A stretch of DNA of 13,315 bases from an uncultured Eubacteriales bacterium (GCA_902475455.1 CABRZO010000050.1:1-13315), one strand, 5' to 3'. Positions 1 to 8,634 are shown, counted from the first letter of the stretch. Numbers and translations are program-made. Notes: generated by a model not told the origin, from the sequence alone.

Positions 1-2405
1 TGCCAGATGTTGTCGGCATACTCCCGGATGGAGCGGTCGGCGGCGAAGATGCCGGAGCGGGCCACGTTGATGACCGCCATCTTGTTCCAGGCGGTCTGAT
101 CCTGGTAGGCCCGGGCGATTTGCTCCTGGGTGTGGCGATAGCTCTCAAAGTCCGCCAGCAGCAGATACTCGTCGGCAGGGCAGCCCTGGCCGTAGAGTAG
201 CCGGTTGGTGATGTCCTGATAGCTCTTGCCATCGGAGAAGCCCTGGCTGATCAGAGCCAGCACCTCCCGCAGCACGGGGCTGGAGTTGTAGTACTCGTAG
301 GAGTTGTAGCCCTGGCGCTTGAGCCGGGCCACCTCGTGGGCCTTCAGGCCGAAGATGAAGATGTTGTCGGCGCCCAGCTGCTCCTCCATCTCCACGTTGG
401 CGCCGTCCAGGGTGCCGATGGTGATGGCGCCGTTCATCATGAACTTCATGTTGCCGGTGCCGGAGGCCTCCTTGCCGGCGGTGGAGATCTGCTCGGAGAT
501 CTCAGAGGCAGGCATCAGTTTCTCAGCCAGGGAGACCCGGTAGTTCTCCAGGAAGAACACCTGCAGCTTGCCCTGACAGACGGGATCGTTGTTGATCTGA
601 TAGGACACGGAGTTGATGAGCTCAATGATCCGCTTGGCCACGGCATAGCCGGGGGCAGCCTTGGCGCCGAAGAAGAACACCCGGGGGACAAAGTCCATCT
701 GAGGATTCTTTTTGAGCTCCAGATACAGGTGCAGAATGTTCAGCACATTCAGCAGCTGCCGCTTGTACTCGTGGAGCCGCTTGACCTGGACGTCGAAGAT
801 GGCGTCCACATTCACGTCGATGCAGTACTCCTTCTTGACGTACTTGGCGAACTTCTCTTTGTTGTGGCGCTTGATCTGAGCCATGCGCTGGAGCACCTTG
901 GCGTCGTCGGCAAATTTCTCAAAGCCCTTCAGCTGCTCGGGATGAATCAGATATTCGTCGCCGATGCACTCACAGAGGAGCTGATGCAGCTCCGGGTTGG
1001 CCTCCGCCAGCCAGCGGCGATGGTCCACGCCGTTGGTGACGTTCTGGAATTTCTCGGGGGTACGCAGCCAGGCGGAGTGGAACACGTCCTTGCGCAGAAT
1101 GTCGGAGTGGAGGGCGGACACGCCGTTGACGGCGAAGCAGGCAGCCACACACAGGTTGGCCATGCGGACCTCACCGCCCCAGATGACGGCCATCTCCTGG
1201 AGCTTGTGCTCATCGCCGTGGAAGAAGTCCCGCAGCTCGCCCAGATAGCGGTCGTTGATCTCGCAGAGGATCATCCAGATCCGGGGCAGCAGCTCCTGAA
1301 CCAGATCCTGGGGCCAGCGTTCCAGGGCCTCGGCCAGAATGGTGTGGTTGGTGTAGGCCACGGTGTGGGTGGTGATATACCAGGCGTCCTCCCAGCTCAT
1401 GCCGTGCTCATCCAGCAGAAGCCGCATCATCTCCGGGATGACCAGGGTGGGATGGGTGTCGTTGATCTGGATGACGTGCTTCTCATGGAAGTTATAGAGG
1501 GTGCCGTAATGGGCCAGATGCTTCCGGAAGATAGACTGGATGGTGGCGGAGACGAAGAAGTACTGCTGCTTCAGCCGCAGGCTCTTGCCCTCCCGGTGGT
1601 TGTCGGCGGGGTAGAGGACCTTGGAGATGACCTCTGCCATGGCCTGGCTCTCCACCGCCCGGAGGTACTCACCGGTGGAGTAGTAGTTCATATCCACGGG
1701 GGCGGTGCTCTTGGCCTCCCACAGCCGCAGATTGTTGACAAAGTCCGTCTGATAACCGGCGATCTTCATGTCGTTGGGCACCGCCAGCACGGAAGTGAAG
1801 CCGGTCTCCTCCACCATGCAGCGGCCATACTCCCAGCGGGTGTTGACCTTTCCGCCAAAGCGGACGGTCTCCGCCTCGGCGGGGTGGGGCATCAGCCAGG
1901 CGTCGCCCAGCTCTTTCCAGGTGTCCGCCAGCTCCACCTGCTGGCCGTCGATGATCTTCTGCTTGAAGATACCCAGCTCATAGCAGATGGAGTAGCCGGT
2001 GGCGGGGATTTCCAGAGTGGTCATGGAGTCCAGATAGCAGGCGGCCAGACGGCCCAGACCGCCGTTGCCCAGACCGGCATCGGGCTCCAACTCAAACAGG
2101 TCGGCGGCCTTGAAGCCCAGATCCTCGATGGCCTGCTTCAGCTGGGTCAGCACACCCAGGTTAAAGGCGTTTTTCTCCAGAGAACGGCCCATCAAAAACT
2201 CCAGGGAGAGGTAATGGACTTCCCGGGCGTCGTTCTGCTCATTGCGGGCCTTGGTGGCCACGCCCATCTCGGACATGATGTCCCGGATGACCATGGCGCA
2301 GGCCTGGAACATGTGCTGTTCGTTGGCCTCGCTGATATCACGGCCAAAGTTGCGGCGCAGTTTCTCCGTGATCAGCTCTTTAAAATCGTCCTTTGTATAA
2401 GTCAT
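1..2405 (-). CDS. glgP: Glycogen phosphorylase (3' end cut by window edge)
   Basis: This enzyme releases glucose-1-phosphate from the non-reducing ends of glycogen or maltodextrin, using pyridoxal phosphate (GT35 family, cytoplasmic). The 801 codons in view start MTYTKDDFKE. They include HYLSLEFLMGR and EPDAGLGNGGLGRLAACYLDS near the N terminus, THPTL, the TNGVDHRRW segment, KRLHEYKRQ, and the cofactor motif EASGTGNMKF whose lysine is residue 654. The last visible residues, REYADNIW, resemble the usual C terminus of the family, so probably only a few residues are missing. The start at 2405 has GGAGGG seven bases upstream. The gene lies downstream of glgA but beyond a terminator and with its own promoter, so its expression can be uncoupled from the synthesis genes. 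Family assignment is secure; preference for glycogen over maltodextrin is inferred from context. Confidence 0.97.
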   Translation of the reverse strand, partial: MTYTKDDFKELITEKLRRNFGRDISEANEQHMFQACAMVIRDIMSEMGVATKARNEQNDAREVHYLSLEFLMGRSLEKNAFNLGVLTQLKQAIEDLGFKAADLFELEPDAGLGNGGLGRLAACYLDSMTTLEIPATGYSICYELGIFKQKIIDGQQVELADTWKELGDAWLMPHPAEAETVRFGGKVNTRWEYGRCMVEETGFTSVLAVPNDMKIAGYQTDFVNNLRLWEAKSTAPVDMNYYSTGEYLRAVESQAMAEVISKVLYPADNHREGKSLRLKQQYFFVSATIQSIFRKHLAHYGTLYNFHEKHVIQINDTHPTLVIPEMMRLLLDEHGMSWEDAWYITTHTVAYTNHTILAEALERWPQDLVQELLPRIWMILCEINDRYLGELRDFFHGDEHKLQEMAVIWGGEVRMANLCVAACFAVNGVSALHSDILRKDVFHSAWLRTPEKFQNVTNGVDHRRWLAEANPELHQLLCECIGDEYLIHPEQLKGFEKFADDAKVLQRMAQIKRHNKEKFAKYVKKEYCIDVNVDAIFDVQVKRLHEYKRQLLNVLNILHLYLELKKNPQMDFVPRVFFFGAKAAPGYAVAKRIIELINSVSYQINNDPVCQGKLQVFFLENYRVSLAEKLMPASEISEQISTAGKEASGTGNMKFMMNGAITIGTLDGANVEMEEQLGADNIFIFGLKAHEVARLKRQGYNSYEYYNSSPVLREVLALISQGFSDGKSYQDITNRLLYGQGCPADEYLLLADFESYRHTQEQIARAYQDQTAWNKMAVINVARSGIFAADRSIREYADNIW

Positions 2406-2447
2406 AGGGAATCCCTCCAAAAAACAAGATAAAAACACAGCAAGAAG

Positions 2448-2476
2448 AATGTACCAAAAAATTACACATCTGTCAA
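2448..2476 (-). promoter_or_regulatory. Sigma-A-type promoter of glgP
   Basis: On the minus strand a perfect -35 TTGACA (2471-2476) is followed by a 17-base spacer and a -10 TACATT (2448-2453, 4 of 6 consensus). Transcription would start near 2441 and leave a leader of about 36 bases before the glgP start. The position between the glgA terminator and glgP supports independent transcription. The call rests on motif match and spacing only. Confidence 0.75.
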
Positions 2477-2499
2477 GAAGTGCTTGAAATCCCTTGGTT

Positions 2500-2520
2500 T
2501 TTCAGGGTTAAGGCCTGAAA
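2500..2520. repeat. Inverted repeat upstream of the glgP promoter
   Basis: TTTCAGG and CCTGAAA form perfect 7-base arms around a 7-base loop. It lies about 24 bases upstream of the glgP -35. A second imperfect dyad with core AACCA-G-TGGTT lies at 2533-2543. The rest of the 346-base glgA-glgP gap (2406-2751) holds the glgP promoter, the glgA terminator and AT-rich sequence in which I see no gene. The dyads could be operator sites or chance; I cannot match them to a known regulator. Confidence 0.4.
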
Positions 2521-2673
2521 TCGAAACCTCCCAACCAGTGGTTTGGTCCATAAGACCGCACTCTATTTTATACCCAATATTATCCAAATGTACCCCTGGA
2601 AATTCGATTTTAATCTGGGAACTTACGAAAACAAAATGCTGCCCAATCCAACAGAATTCGCAAAAATAGGAGA

Positions 2674-2708
2674 AAAAGATCGCAGGTTTTGGAAGCCTGC
2701 GATCTTTT
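2674..2708 (-). terminator. Intrinsic terminator after glgA
   Basis: AAAAGATCGCAGG (2674-2686) and CCTGCGATCTTTT (2696-2708) are perfect 13-base arms around a 9-base loop. Read on the minus strand, the stem ends in a T-run (TCTTTTTCTCC), and it begins 43 bases after the glgA stop codon. This is a good Rho-independent terminator closing the glgBCDA transcript. The plus-strand side also ends in TTTT, so weak bidirectional action is possible, but no plus-strand gene ends nearby. Confidence 0.85.
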
Positions 2709-2751
2709 CAAAGTTGCGTTGAGGTTGGTTTTCAGCTCAGAACAGATGCGG

Positions 2752-4185
2752 TTATCCGGTAATCAAATTATATACGTCCAAATATTCGCCGGCGGAACGA
2801 TTCCAGCTAAAGTCGGCCTCCATATCCCTTGTCATCAACCGGGACCAGGCTTCCTTGTCATCATAATATGTATTGACAGCCCGGTTGATGGCGCCCAGCA
2901 TATCGCCGGGGTCCACATTGCCAAAGGTAAAGCCCAGGCCGGTGTCGTCGCTGGGATTGTAGGCGGGTACGCTGTCCAACAGTCCTCCGGTCATCCGGAC
3001 CACCGGAACGGTGCCGTAGCGCATGGCAAACATCTGGCTCAGGCCGCAGGGCTCGGCGATGGAGGGCATCAAGAAGATGTCGGCTCCGGCATAGATGGCG
3101 GAGGAAAGGGGAGCGGAGTACAAGATGTTGGCGCTCACCTTGCCGGGGAAGTTGATCTGAGCGTTGCGGAAGAACTGCTCATAGCCCCATTCGCCGGTGC
3201 CCAACACCACGAACTGGACATCCATGTCCATGATGCCGTTAAAGGCCTGGCAGATGAGTTCAAACCCCTTGTGACCCACCAGGCGGGAGATACAGGCGAT
3301 GATGGGAATGTTGGGATCCTGCTTCAGCCCCAGACGCTCCTGCAGGGAGGCCTTACATTTTGCCTTGCCGCTGTGGTCCTTGCTGGTGTAGGGGGCCACA
3401 ATACCGGCTCCAGTGGAGGGATCGTTGGCATTGACGTCGATGCCGTTCAGAATGCCCCGGATCTTCTCCCGGTTAGCAGTGATGACACCCTCCAGCCCGT
3501 GGGCGTAGAAAGCGAACTGTAGCTCGTTGGCGTAGTTGGGGGAGACCGTGGTCACATAATCGCTGGCAAAGATGGCACCCTTCATCAGGCACACATCGTT
3601 GTAGAATTTGAGCATATTTTCATTGAAATAGCTCTCATCCAGTCCGAACAAATTCTCCAGCACATCCCGGCCATAGCGGCCCTGGTATTCGATGTTATGG
3701 ATGGTAAATACGCTCTTGGCGTGGGACAGAGCGGGCTGGCGATAGCGGTCCTCCAGCAAATAGATGGGTACCAGAGCGGTCTGCCAGTCGTTGCAGTGAA
3801 GGATGTCCGGGTCCCAGCTGATCTGATCAGGGGTCTCAATAATGGCCCGAGAGAAGAAGGCGAAACGCTCCCCGTCGTCATAATGGCCATAGATGCCCGG
3901 GCGTTTGAAGTAACCCTCGTTGTCCACAAAATAGTAGGTGACGCCGTCCCGTTTCAGCTCAAACAGACCGCAGTAGACGCTGCGCCAGGCCAGGCGTACA
4001 TAGTAATACTTCACAAAGGTCATCTGGCTGCGCCAGTCGTCACCAATTCCTTCATAGAGGGGCAAGATAACCCGCACATCGTGGCCCGACTCCGCCAGTT
4101 TAGGGGGCAGGGAACCGGCCACGTCGGCCAGGCCGCCGGTCTTGATGAAGGGGGCAACCTCGGAGGCGGCAAACAAGATTTTCAT
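2752..4185 (-). CDS. glgA: Glycogen synthase (ADP-glucose, GT5)
   Basis: This enzyme transfers glucose from ADP-glucose to the growing alpha-1,4-glucan chain in the cytoplasm. The 477-residue product has the normal length for bacterial GlgA. It opens MKILFAASEVAPFIKTGGLA, with the ADP-glucose-binding KTGGL at residues 15-19. HCNDWQTALVP lies at about 130-140, the RLVGHKG segment of the C-terminal Rossmann domain at about 301-307, and EPCGLSQ with the following RYGTVP and MTGGL at about 378-402. I prefer the start at 4185: AAAGGA lies 9 bases upstream, whereas the in-frame ATG at 4191 leaves only 3 bases and the one at 4212 adds a non-family leader. It is the last gene of the glgBCDA transcript, 72 bases after glgD across a stem-loop, and is followed by a terminator. 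Confidence 0.97.
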   Translation of the reverse strand: MKILFAASEVAPFIKTGGLADVAGSLPPKLAESGHDVRVILPLYEGIGDDWRSQMTFVKYYYVRLAWRSVYCGLFELKRDGVTYYFVDNEGYFKRPGIYGHYDDGERFAFFSRAIIETPDQISWDPDILHCNDWQTALVPIYLLEDRYRQPALSHAKSVFTIHNIEYQGRYGRDVLENLFGLDESYFNENMLKFYNDVCLMKGAIFASDYVTTVSPNYANELQFAFYAHGLEGVITANREKIRGILNGIDVNANDPSTGAGIVAPYTSKDHSGKAKCKASLQERLGLKQDPNIPIIACISRLVGHKGFELICQAFNGIMDMDVQFVVLGTGEWGYEQFFRNAQINFPGKVSANILYSAPLSSAIYAGADIFLMPSIAEPCGLSQMFAMRYGTVPVVRMTGGLLDSVPAYNPSDDTGLGFTFGNVDPGDMLGAINRAVNTYYDDKEAWSRLMTRDMEADFSWNRSAGEYLDVYNLITG

Positions 4186-4212
4186 AAACATCGGTCCTTT
4201 CCGATTCGGCAC

Positions 4213-4243
4213 GGCCCGGAACCTGCGAGGCAGATTCCGGGCC
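4213..4243 (-). other. Intercistronic stem-loop between glgD and glgA
   Basis: GGCCCGGAA (4213-4221) and TTCCGGGCC (4235-4243) pair perfectly. Inside them CTGC and GCAG pair around a GAG triloop after one C-A mismatch, so the whole element can fold into a very GC-rich hairpin of about 13 pairs. No T-run follows on the minus strand, which instead continues to the glgA ribosome binding site. It is therefore not a classical terminator and more likely an RNA processing, stability or attenuation element. Confidence 0.6.
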
Positions 4244-4257
4244 GGGAAGATGTGAGG

Positions 4258-5364
4258 TCAGATGATGCTGCCCTTGTCGATGGCCAGGGGATAGCTGGCG
4301 TGGCCGGTCAGGGTGCGATGGGCCTTGATGGTGACGTCCTTGTCCGCAATCACATAGCGGATGTTGGCGCCGTCCTCTACCACGGTATCCTGCATGAGTA
4401 CGCAGTTCTTAACCACTGCGTTTTTACCCACATGGACGCCGCGGAAGATAACGCAGTCTTCCACTGTACCTTCGATGACGCAGCCGTCGGCTACCAGAGA
4501 GTGGACACACTTGGAGTCCGGGGCGTAGTAGGTGGACGGATCGCTGCGGTCTTTGGTGCGGATGGGGTGCTCTTCGTTGAAGATGTCCTGACTGACCTCC
4601 ACCTTCAGCAGATCCATACTTCTGGCGTAGTAGGAGGCGATGGTGGTGAGCCGGGCCACATAGCCGTCGTAGAAGTAGGGCTGAATATTCAACTTATCCA
4701 CCATTCCCAGCAACACGGAGGTGGTGAAGGAATAGAGGTTGTGGGAAGCACAGTAGTCCACCAGCTCCACCAGCTTGGCGGTGGAGAGGACGTAGACCTT
4801 CAGGGACTCATAGCCCTCAGGGGTGTTGGGGCTGTCCAGAACCTCGTTGATGCGGCCGGTCTCGTCAACCTTGAAATAGGTGGACATTTTGGGGTCGCCG
4901 CAGAGGTTCTTGGTGCACACGGCGGTGATGTCGGCGCCGCTGTCCAGGTGGGCCTGGAAAACCGCCTCCAGATCGATGTTGCAGGCCACGTCGGCGTCAG
5001 CCATCAGCACATAGTCCTGGCGGATGTCCTCCATGTAGGTGTACACCCCATAAAGGGCTTCCATCTTGCCCCGGAAGTTCCGGGACTGGTTGGTGAAGGG
5101 GGGCAGCACCCTGAGGCCGCCGCGCTTGCGGGCCAGATCCCAGTCCTTGCCGCTGCCCAGATGGTCCAGCAGGGACAGGCACTTCTCCTGCATGACCACA
5201 CCGATGTCCACGATACCGGCGTTGACCATGTTGGAAAGCATAAAGTCGATCATACGATAGCGGCCGCCGAAGGGAATGGAGGCCACGGTGCGGTGGCTGG
5301 TCAGCTCCCGCAGATGGGGATTGTCACGATAGGCGAAGAGAATGCCGTGCAGCTGAGTGGTCAT
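4258..5364 (-). CDS. glgD: GlgD subunit of ADP-glucose pyrophosphorylase
   Basis: This is the GlgC-like second subunit found in Firmicutes; it forms a mixed enzyme with GlgC that makes ADP-glucose from ATP and glucose-1-phosphate. The 368 residues keep the nucleotidyltransferase fold outline (IPFGGRYRMIDFMLSN at about 30-45, WDLARKRGGLRVLPP at about 75-89) and a C-terminal left-handed beta-helix with hexapeptide-like repeats from about 285. Catalytic motifs are degraded. The glycine-rich GGxGxRL loop is replaced by FAYRDNPHLREL, and the GDH motif by MADADV at 121-126. This fits the family view of GlgD as a poorly active or regulatory subunit. The start codon overlaps the glgC stop (ATGA), with AGGTGGTGA inside the glgC end as ribosome binding site, so translation is probably coupled for balanced subunits. 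Confidence 0.96.
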   Translation of the reverse strand: MTTQLHGILFAYRDNPHLRELTSHRTVASIPFGGRYRMIDFMLSNMVNAGIVDIGVVMQEKCLSLLDHLGSGKDWDLARKRGGLRVLPPFTNQSRNFRGKMEALYGVYTYMEDIRQDYVLMADADVACNIDLEAVFQAHLDSGADITAVCTKNLCGDPKMSTYFKVDETGRINEVLDSPNTPEGYESLKVYVLSTAKLVELVDYCASHNLYSFTTSVLLGMVDKLNIQPYFYDGYVARLTTIASYYARSMDLLKVEVSQDIFNEEHPIRTKDRSDPSTYYAPDSKCVHSLVADGCVIEGTVEDCVIFRGVHVGKNAVVKNCVLMQDTVVEDGANIRYVIADKDVTIKAHRTLTGHASYPLAIDKGSII

Positions 5365-6572
5365 TCCTCGTCACCACCTTTCGGAGATTCGGTGCACATG
5401 GTGCCATAGGGGATTTTGACGCCGGGTTTGAGTTCCACGCCCTCAGCGACAACCACAACGCCCTTGTTGCCGTCTTCGGCAGGTACGCCCACCTGGACGG
5501 CCACGCTGATGACCACATTTTCCGCCACGATGGCGTGATCCACCACGGCGCCGGCCTTGATGACGGTGTTGGGCATAATGACGGAGTCCTTAACGGTGGC
5601 CCCCTTCTCCACTACCACCGAGTGGAAGAGCACCGAGTGCTCCACATCGCCGTAGATCTTGCAGCCGTCGGTGACCAGGGAGTCCTTGATGACGGCGCTG
5701 CTGCCGGTGATGTGGGGAGGACGGATGGGATTACGGGCGAAGATCTGCCATTCCTTGTCGTAGACATTGATGCCGTCGGGGTTGGTGGCATCCAGCATGT
5801 CCATATTGGCATCCCAGAGGGACTGAATGGTGCCCACATCCTTCCAGTAGCCCTTAAAGCGGTAGGCGGTCATCTTTTCGCCGTTAGCCAGCATGGCGGG
5901 AATGATGTTTTTGCCGAAGTCGTTGGCGGAATCGGGGTTGTTCTCGTCCTCAATCAGATACTGGCGCAATTTGGGCCAGGTGAAGATGTAAATGCCCATG
6001 GAGGCCAGGTTGCTCTTGGGATGGGCGGGCTTCTCCTCAAATTCGTAGATGGTGTCGTTTTCATCCACGTTCATGATGCCGAAGCGGGTGGCCTCTTCCA
6101 TGGTGACCTCCAACACGGAGATGGTGGCGGTGGCCTGCTGGGCCTTGTGGTGGGCCAGCATCTGGGCGTAGTCCATCTTGTAGATGTGGTCGCCGGACAG
6201 GATCAGCACATAATCGGGATCGTATTCATCGATGAAGTTGATATTCTGATAGATCGCGTTGGCGGTGCCTTTAAACCAGGTGCCCACGTCGCCCTTTTCC
6301 ACATAGGGGGGCAACACATGCAGACCGCCGTCGGAGCGGTCCAGATCCCAGGGCTGGCCGTTGCCCAGATAGGAGTTCAGCTTCAGGGGCTGATACTGGG
6401 TGAGCACGCCTACGGTATCGATGCCGGAATTCACACAGTTGGACAGGGGAAAGTCGATGATGCGGTACTTCCCGCCGAAGGGTACGGCGGGCTTTGCCAC
6501 ATGACTGGTGAGGGCGTAGAGCCGAGACCCCTGACCGCCTGCCAGCAGCATGGCAACCATTTCTTTTTTCAT
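5361..6572 (-). CDS. glgC: Glucose-1-phosphate adenylyltransferase (ADP-glucose pyrophosphorylase), catalytic subunit
   Basis: This catalytic subunit converts ATP and glucose-1-phosphate to ADP-glucose, the committed step of glycogen synthesis. The 403 residues contain the nucleotide loop AGGQGSRL (11-18), KPAVPFGGKYRIIDFPLSNC (27-46), the catalytic and metal-binding SGDHIYKMDY (126-135), the sugar-phosphate motif FEEKP (178-182) and FKGYWKDVGT (239-248). A C-terminal beta-helix carries hexapeptide repeats from about 295. All expected active-site motifs are present, in contrast to glgD, which it overlaps by 4 bases. AGAGGTGA lies 9 bases before the start. The 55-base gap after glgB shows no terminator, so glgB and glgC are probably cotranscribed. 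Allosteric effectors cannot be read from the sequence. Confidence 0.98.
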   Translation of the reverse strand: MKKEMVAMLLAGGQGSRLYALTSHVAKPAVPFGGKYRIIDFPLSNCVNSGIDTVGVLTQYQPLKLNSYLGNGQPWDLDRSDGGLHVLPPYVEKGDVGTWFKGTANAIYQNINFIDEYDPDYVLILSGDHIYKMDYAQMLAHHKAQQATATISVLEVTMEEATRFGIMNVDENDTIYEFEEKPAHPKSNLASMGIYIFTWPKLRQYLIEDENNPDSANDFGKNIIPAMLANGEKMTAYRFKGYWKDVGTIQSLWDANMDMLDATNPDGINVYDKEWQIFARNPIRPPHITGSSAVIKDSLVTDGCKIYGDVEHSVLFHSVVVEKGATVKDSVIMPNTVIKAGAVVDHAIVAENVVISVAVQVGVPAEDGNKGVVVVAEGVELKPGVKIPYGTMCTESPKGGDEE

Positions 6573-6627
6573 ACTGAAAAATCACCTCTCGAACATTGTA
6601 TGCAGAAATTGGACAAACTGAACAGTG

Positions 6628-8634
6628 TCATTTTTGTCCACTTTTTGACACCTTTTTTCGGACCGCCTTGACAGTCTTGACGCCGGTGGTCTTTTTCCCG
6701 GATTTCTCCGTCAGCTTTTTGGCCCGGACCGGGTTTTTGCGGCTGCACCGCAGAATGACGCCGGAGAGGGGAGGCAAGTCCACCACCAGAGACTGTTTGA
6801 AGTCGTGGGCGGGGACAGGCTTGGTCTTCAGAGGCTCCTTGTTGCCCCGGCCCTGGCCGCCATAGGCCTCGTCGTCGGAGTTGAACAACACCTCGTAGGT
6901 GCCCGCCACCGGCACGCCGATGGTGTAGCCCTGGCGGTCGATGGGGGAGAAGTTGACGGCGATGAGCAACTCGTGTTGCTTCTTGTCCTTGCGGAGATAG
7001 ATCAGCGTGTTGCCGTTGGCGTCATTGGGCTCCACCCACTGGAAGCCCTCCCAGCTGTCGTCCATTTCCCACAGCTCGCTGCGGGACAGGTACAGATTAT
7101 TCAGCGCCTTGAAGAAGGCGTGGTGCTTTTGGAACTGGGGATATTCCAGCAGATGCCAGTCCAGAGAGTACTCATAGTGCCATTCGTTGAACTGGCCGAT
7201 CTCGGTACCCATGATATTGAGCTTTTTGCCGGGCATGGTCATCATGTAGACGTAGAAGGCCCGGACACCGGCAAATTTGGCGGTGTCATCCCCGGGCATC
7301 TTGCCCAACATACTGCCCTTCATGTGGACCACTTCGTCATGGCTGATGGCCAAAATAAAGTTTTCACTGAAGGCATACATCAGGGCAAAGGTGAGATCCC
7401 GGTGGTTGAACTGCCGGAAATAGGGGTCCATCTTCTGATAGTGGAGGGCGTCGTTCATCCAGCCCATGTTCCACTTGAAGTTGAAGCCCAGGGCGTGTTC
7501 GCTCTGCTCCAGAGGACCGGTGACATTCTCCCAGGAGGTGGACTCCTCGGCGATCATCAGCACGTCGGGGTGCCATTTGAACACCATGGAGTTGAGCTGG
7601 CGCAGGAAGGCGATGGCTTCCAGGTTTTCGTGCCCACCGTAGATGTTGGGGACCCACTCGCCGGCTCTGCGGCTGTAATCCAGATAGAGCATGGAGGCCA
7701 CCGCGTCCACCCGGAGCCCGTCCACATGGTACTCATTGAACCAGTACATGGCGGAGGAGAACAGGAAGCTCTTGACCTCGTTGCGGCCATAGTCAAAGAC
7801 CCGGGTGCCCCAGTCCATGTGTTCGCCCTTGCGCATATCGGCGTATTCATAGCAGGGGGTGCCGTCAAATTCATACAGGCCGAAGGCGTCCTTGGGGAAG
7901 TGGGCGGGAACCCAGTCCAGAATGATGCCGATACCGGCCTGATGGAGCTGATCCACCAGGTACATGAAATCATGGGGTGTGCCATAGCGGGAGGTGGGGG
8001 CGAAATAGCCGGTGACCTGATATCCCCAGGACATGTCCAGGGGATATTCACTGACAGGCATCAGCTCCACATGGGTATAACCCATCTCCTTGACGTAGGG
8101 GACCAGCTGATCCGCGGTGTCCCGGTAGGACAAGAACTCATTTTCCTTGGTTTTGCGCCAGGAGCCCAGATGTACCTCATAAATGTTCAGCGGCTTGTGA
8201 TACAGGGGCTTTTTCCGGCGCTGTTCCAACCAGTTGGCGTCGCCCCACTGATAGCCGGAGATGTCGTAAATCTTGGAGGCGGTGTCCGGGCGGGTCTCGG
8301 CATGGAAGGCATAGGGATCCGCCTTGGCCAGCAGACGGCCATCCTTGGTGTGGATGCAATATTTGTAGATGTCGTACCGCTGCATACCGGGCTGGAACCG
8401 CTCCCAGATTCCACCGGTGGTGGGCTCCATGGGGCAGCTTTCCGGATCCCAGTTGTTAAAATTGCCCATCAGGGAGACGCTGGCGGCGTTGGGGGCCCAA
8501 ACCCGGAACCGATAGCCCTCCTGACCGTCCTGCTGATCCGGGTGCGCCCCCATAAAGGTATAGGCGTCATCACAGCAACCACCCAAAAAACGGGAGATCC
8601 GGGCATCGGAATCGTTCAATTTTTTGGAATTCAT
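6628..8634 (-). CDS. glgB: 1,4-alpha-glucan branching enzyme (GH13) with lysine-rich C-terminal tail
   Basis: This enzyme cuts an alpha-1,4 chain and reattaches it as an alpha-1,6 branch. The 668 residues show an N-terminal CBM48-like domain (about 25-115, with WAPNAASVSLMGNFNNWD), then the GH13 barrel. Conserved regions are DWVPAHF (240-246), GLRVDAV with nucleophile D310, IAEES with acid/base E363, and SHDE with D433. The C-terminal beta domain runs to about residue 630 and ends VILRCSR. The last 38 residues are unusual: 15 Lys/Arg against one Glu, with spaced K-V-K and KK patterns like a histone H1 tail. The start at 8634 has GGAGGT 8 bases upstream. It is the first gene of the glgBCDA transcript, behind a strong promoter. 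Family assignment is secure; the role of the tail is unknown. Confidence 0.97.
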   Translation of the reverse strand: MNSKKLNDSDARISRFLGGCCDDAYTFMGAHPDQQDGQEGYRFRVWAPNAASVSLMGNFNNWDPESCPMEPTTGGIWERFQPGMQRYDIYKYCIHTKDGRLLAKADPYAFHAETRPDTASKIYDISGYQWGDANWLEQRRKKPLYHKPLNIYEVHLGSWRKTKENEFLSYRDTADQLVPYVKEMGYTHVELMPVSEYPLDMSWGYQVTGYFAPTSRYGTPHDFMYLVDQLHQAGIGIILDWVPAHFPKDAFGLYEFDGTPCYEYADMRKGEHMDWGTRVFDYGRNEVKSFLFSSAMYWFNEYHVDGLRVDAVASMLYLDYSRRAGEWVPNIYGGHENLEAIAFLRQLNSMVFKWHPDVLMIAEESTSWENVTGPLEQSEHALGFNFKWNMGWMNDALHYQKMDPYFRQFNHRDLTFALMYAFSENFILAISHDEVVHMKGSMLGKMPGDDTAKFAGVRAFYVYMMTMPGKKLNIMGTEIGQFNEWHYEYSLDWHLLEYPQFQKHHAFFKALNNLYLSRSELWEMDDSWEGFQWVEPNDANGNTLIYLRKDKKQHELLIAVNFSPIDRQGYTIGVPVAGTYEVLFNSDDEAYGGQGRGNKEPLKTKPVPAHDFKQSLVVDLPPLSGVILRCSRKNPVRAKKLTEKSGKKTTGVKTVKAVRKKVSKSGQK

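Noticed and set aside
336..2432. Very long plus-strand open frame opposite glgP, with similar ones opposite glgA/glgD (3697-5409), glgC (5535-6671), glgB (6805-8640) and the Hsp70 gene (11096-12892)
   Set aside because: All are antisense to genes with full family motifs, have skewed G/V/H/L/Q composition from GC-biased third codon positions, and show no recognisable domains.
2484..2669. Possible 61-residue plus-strand gene in the glgA-glgP gap
   Set aside because: No ribosome binding site seen, no family resemblance, and it covers dyads upstream of the glgP promoter; it is probably chance.
2752..4212. Longer glgA starting at 4212
   Set aside because: The extra residues have no family match and run through the ribosome binding site that fits the start at 4185.
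5361..5364. glgC-glgD 4-base overlap as an unusual feature
   Set aside because: ATGA stop-start overlaps are common in bacterial operons and expected for paired subunits.
6573..6627. Internal promoter between glgB and glgC (TTCAGT-16-TACAAT on the minus strand)
   Set aside because: The -10 is acceptable but the -35 is weak, and the short gap is better explained by cotranscription from the strong glgB promoter.
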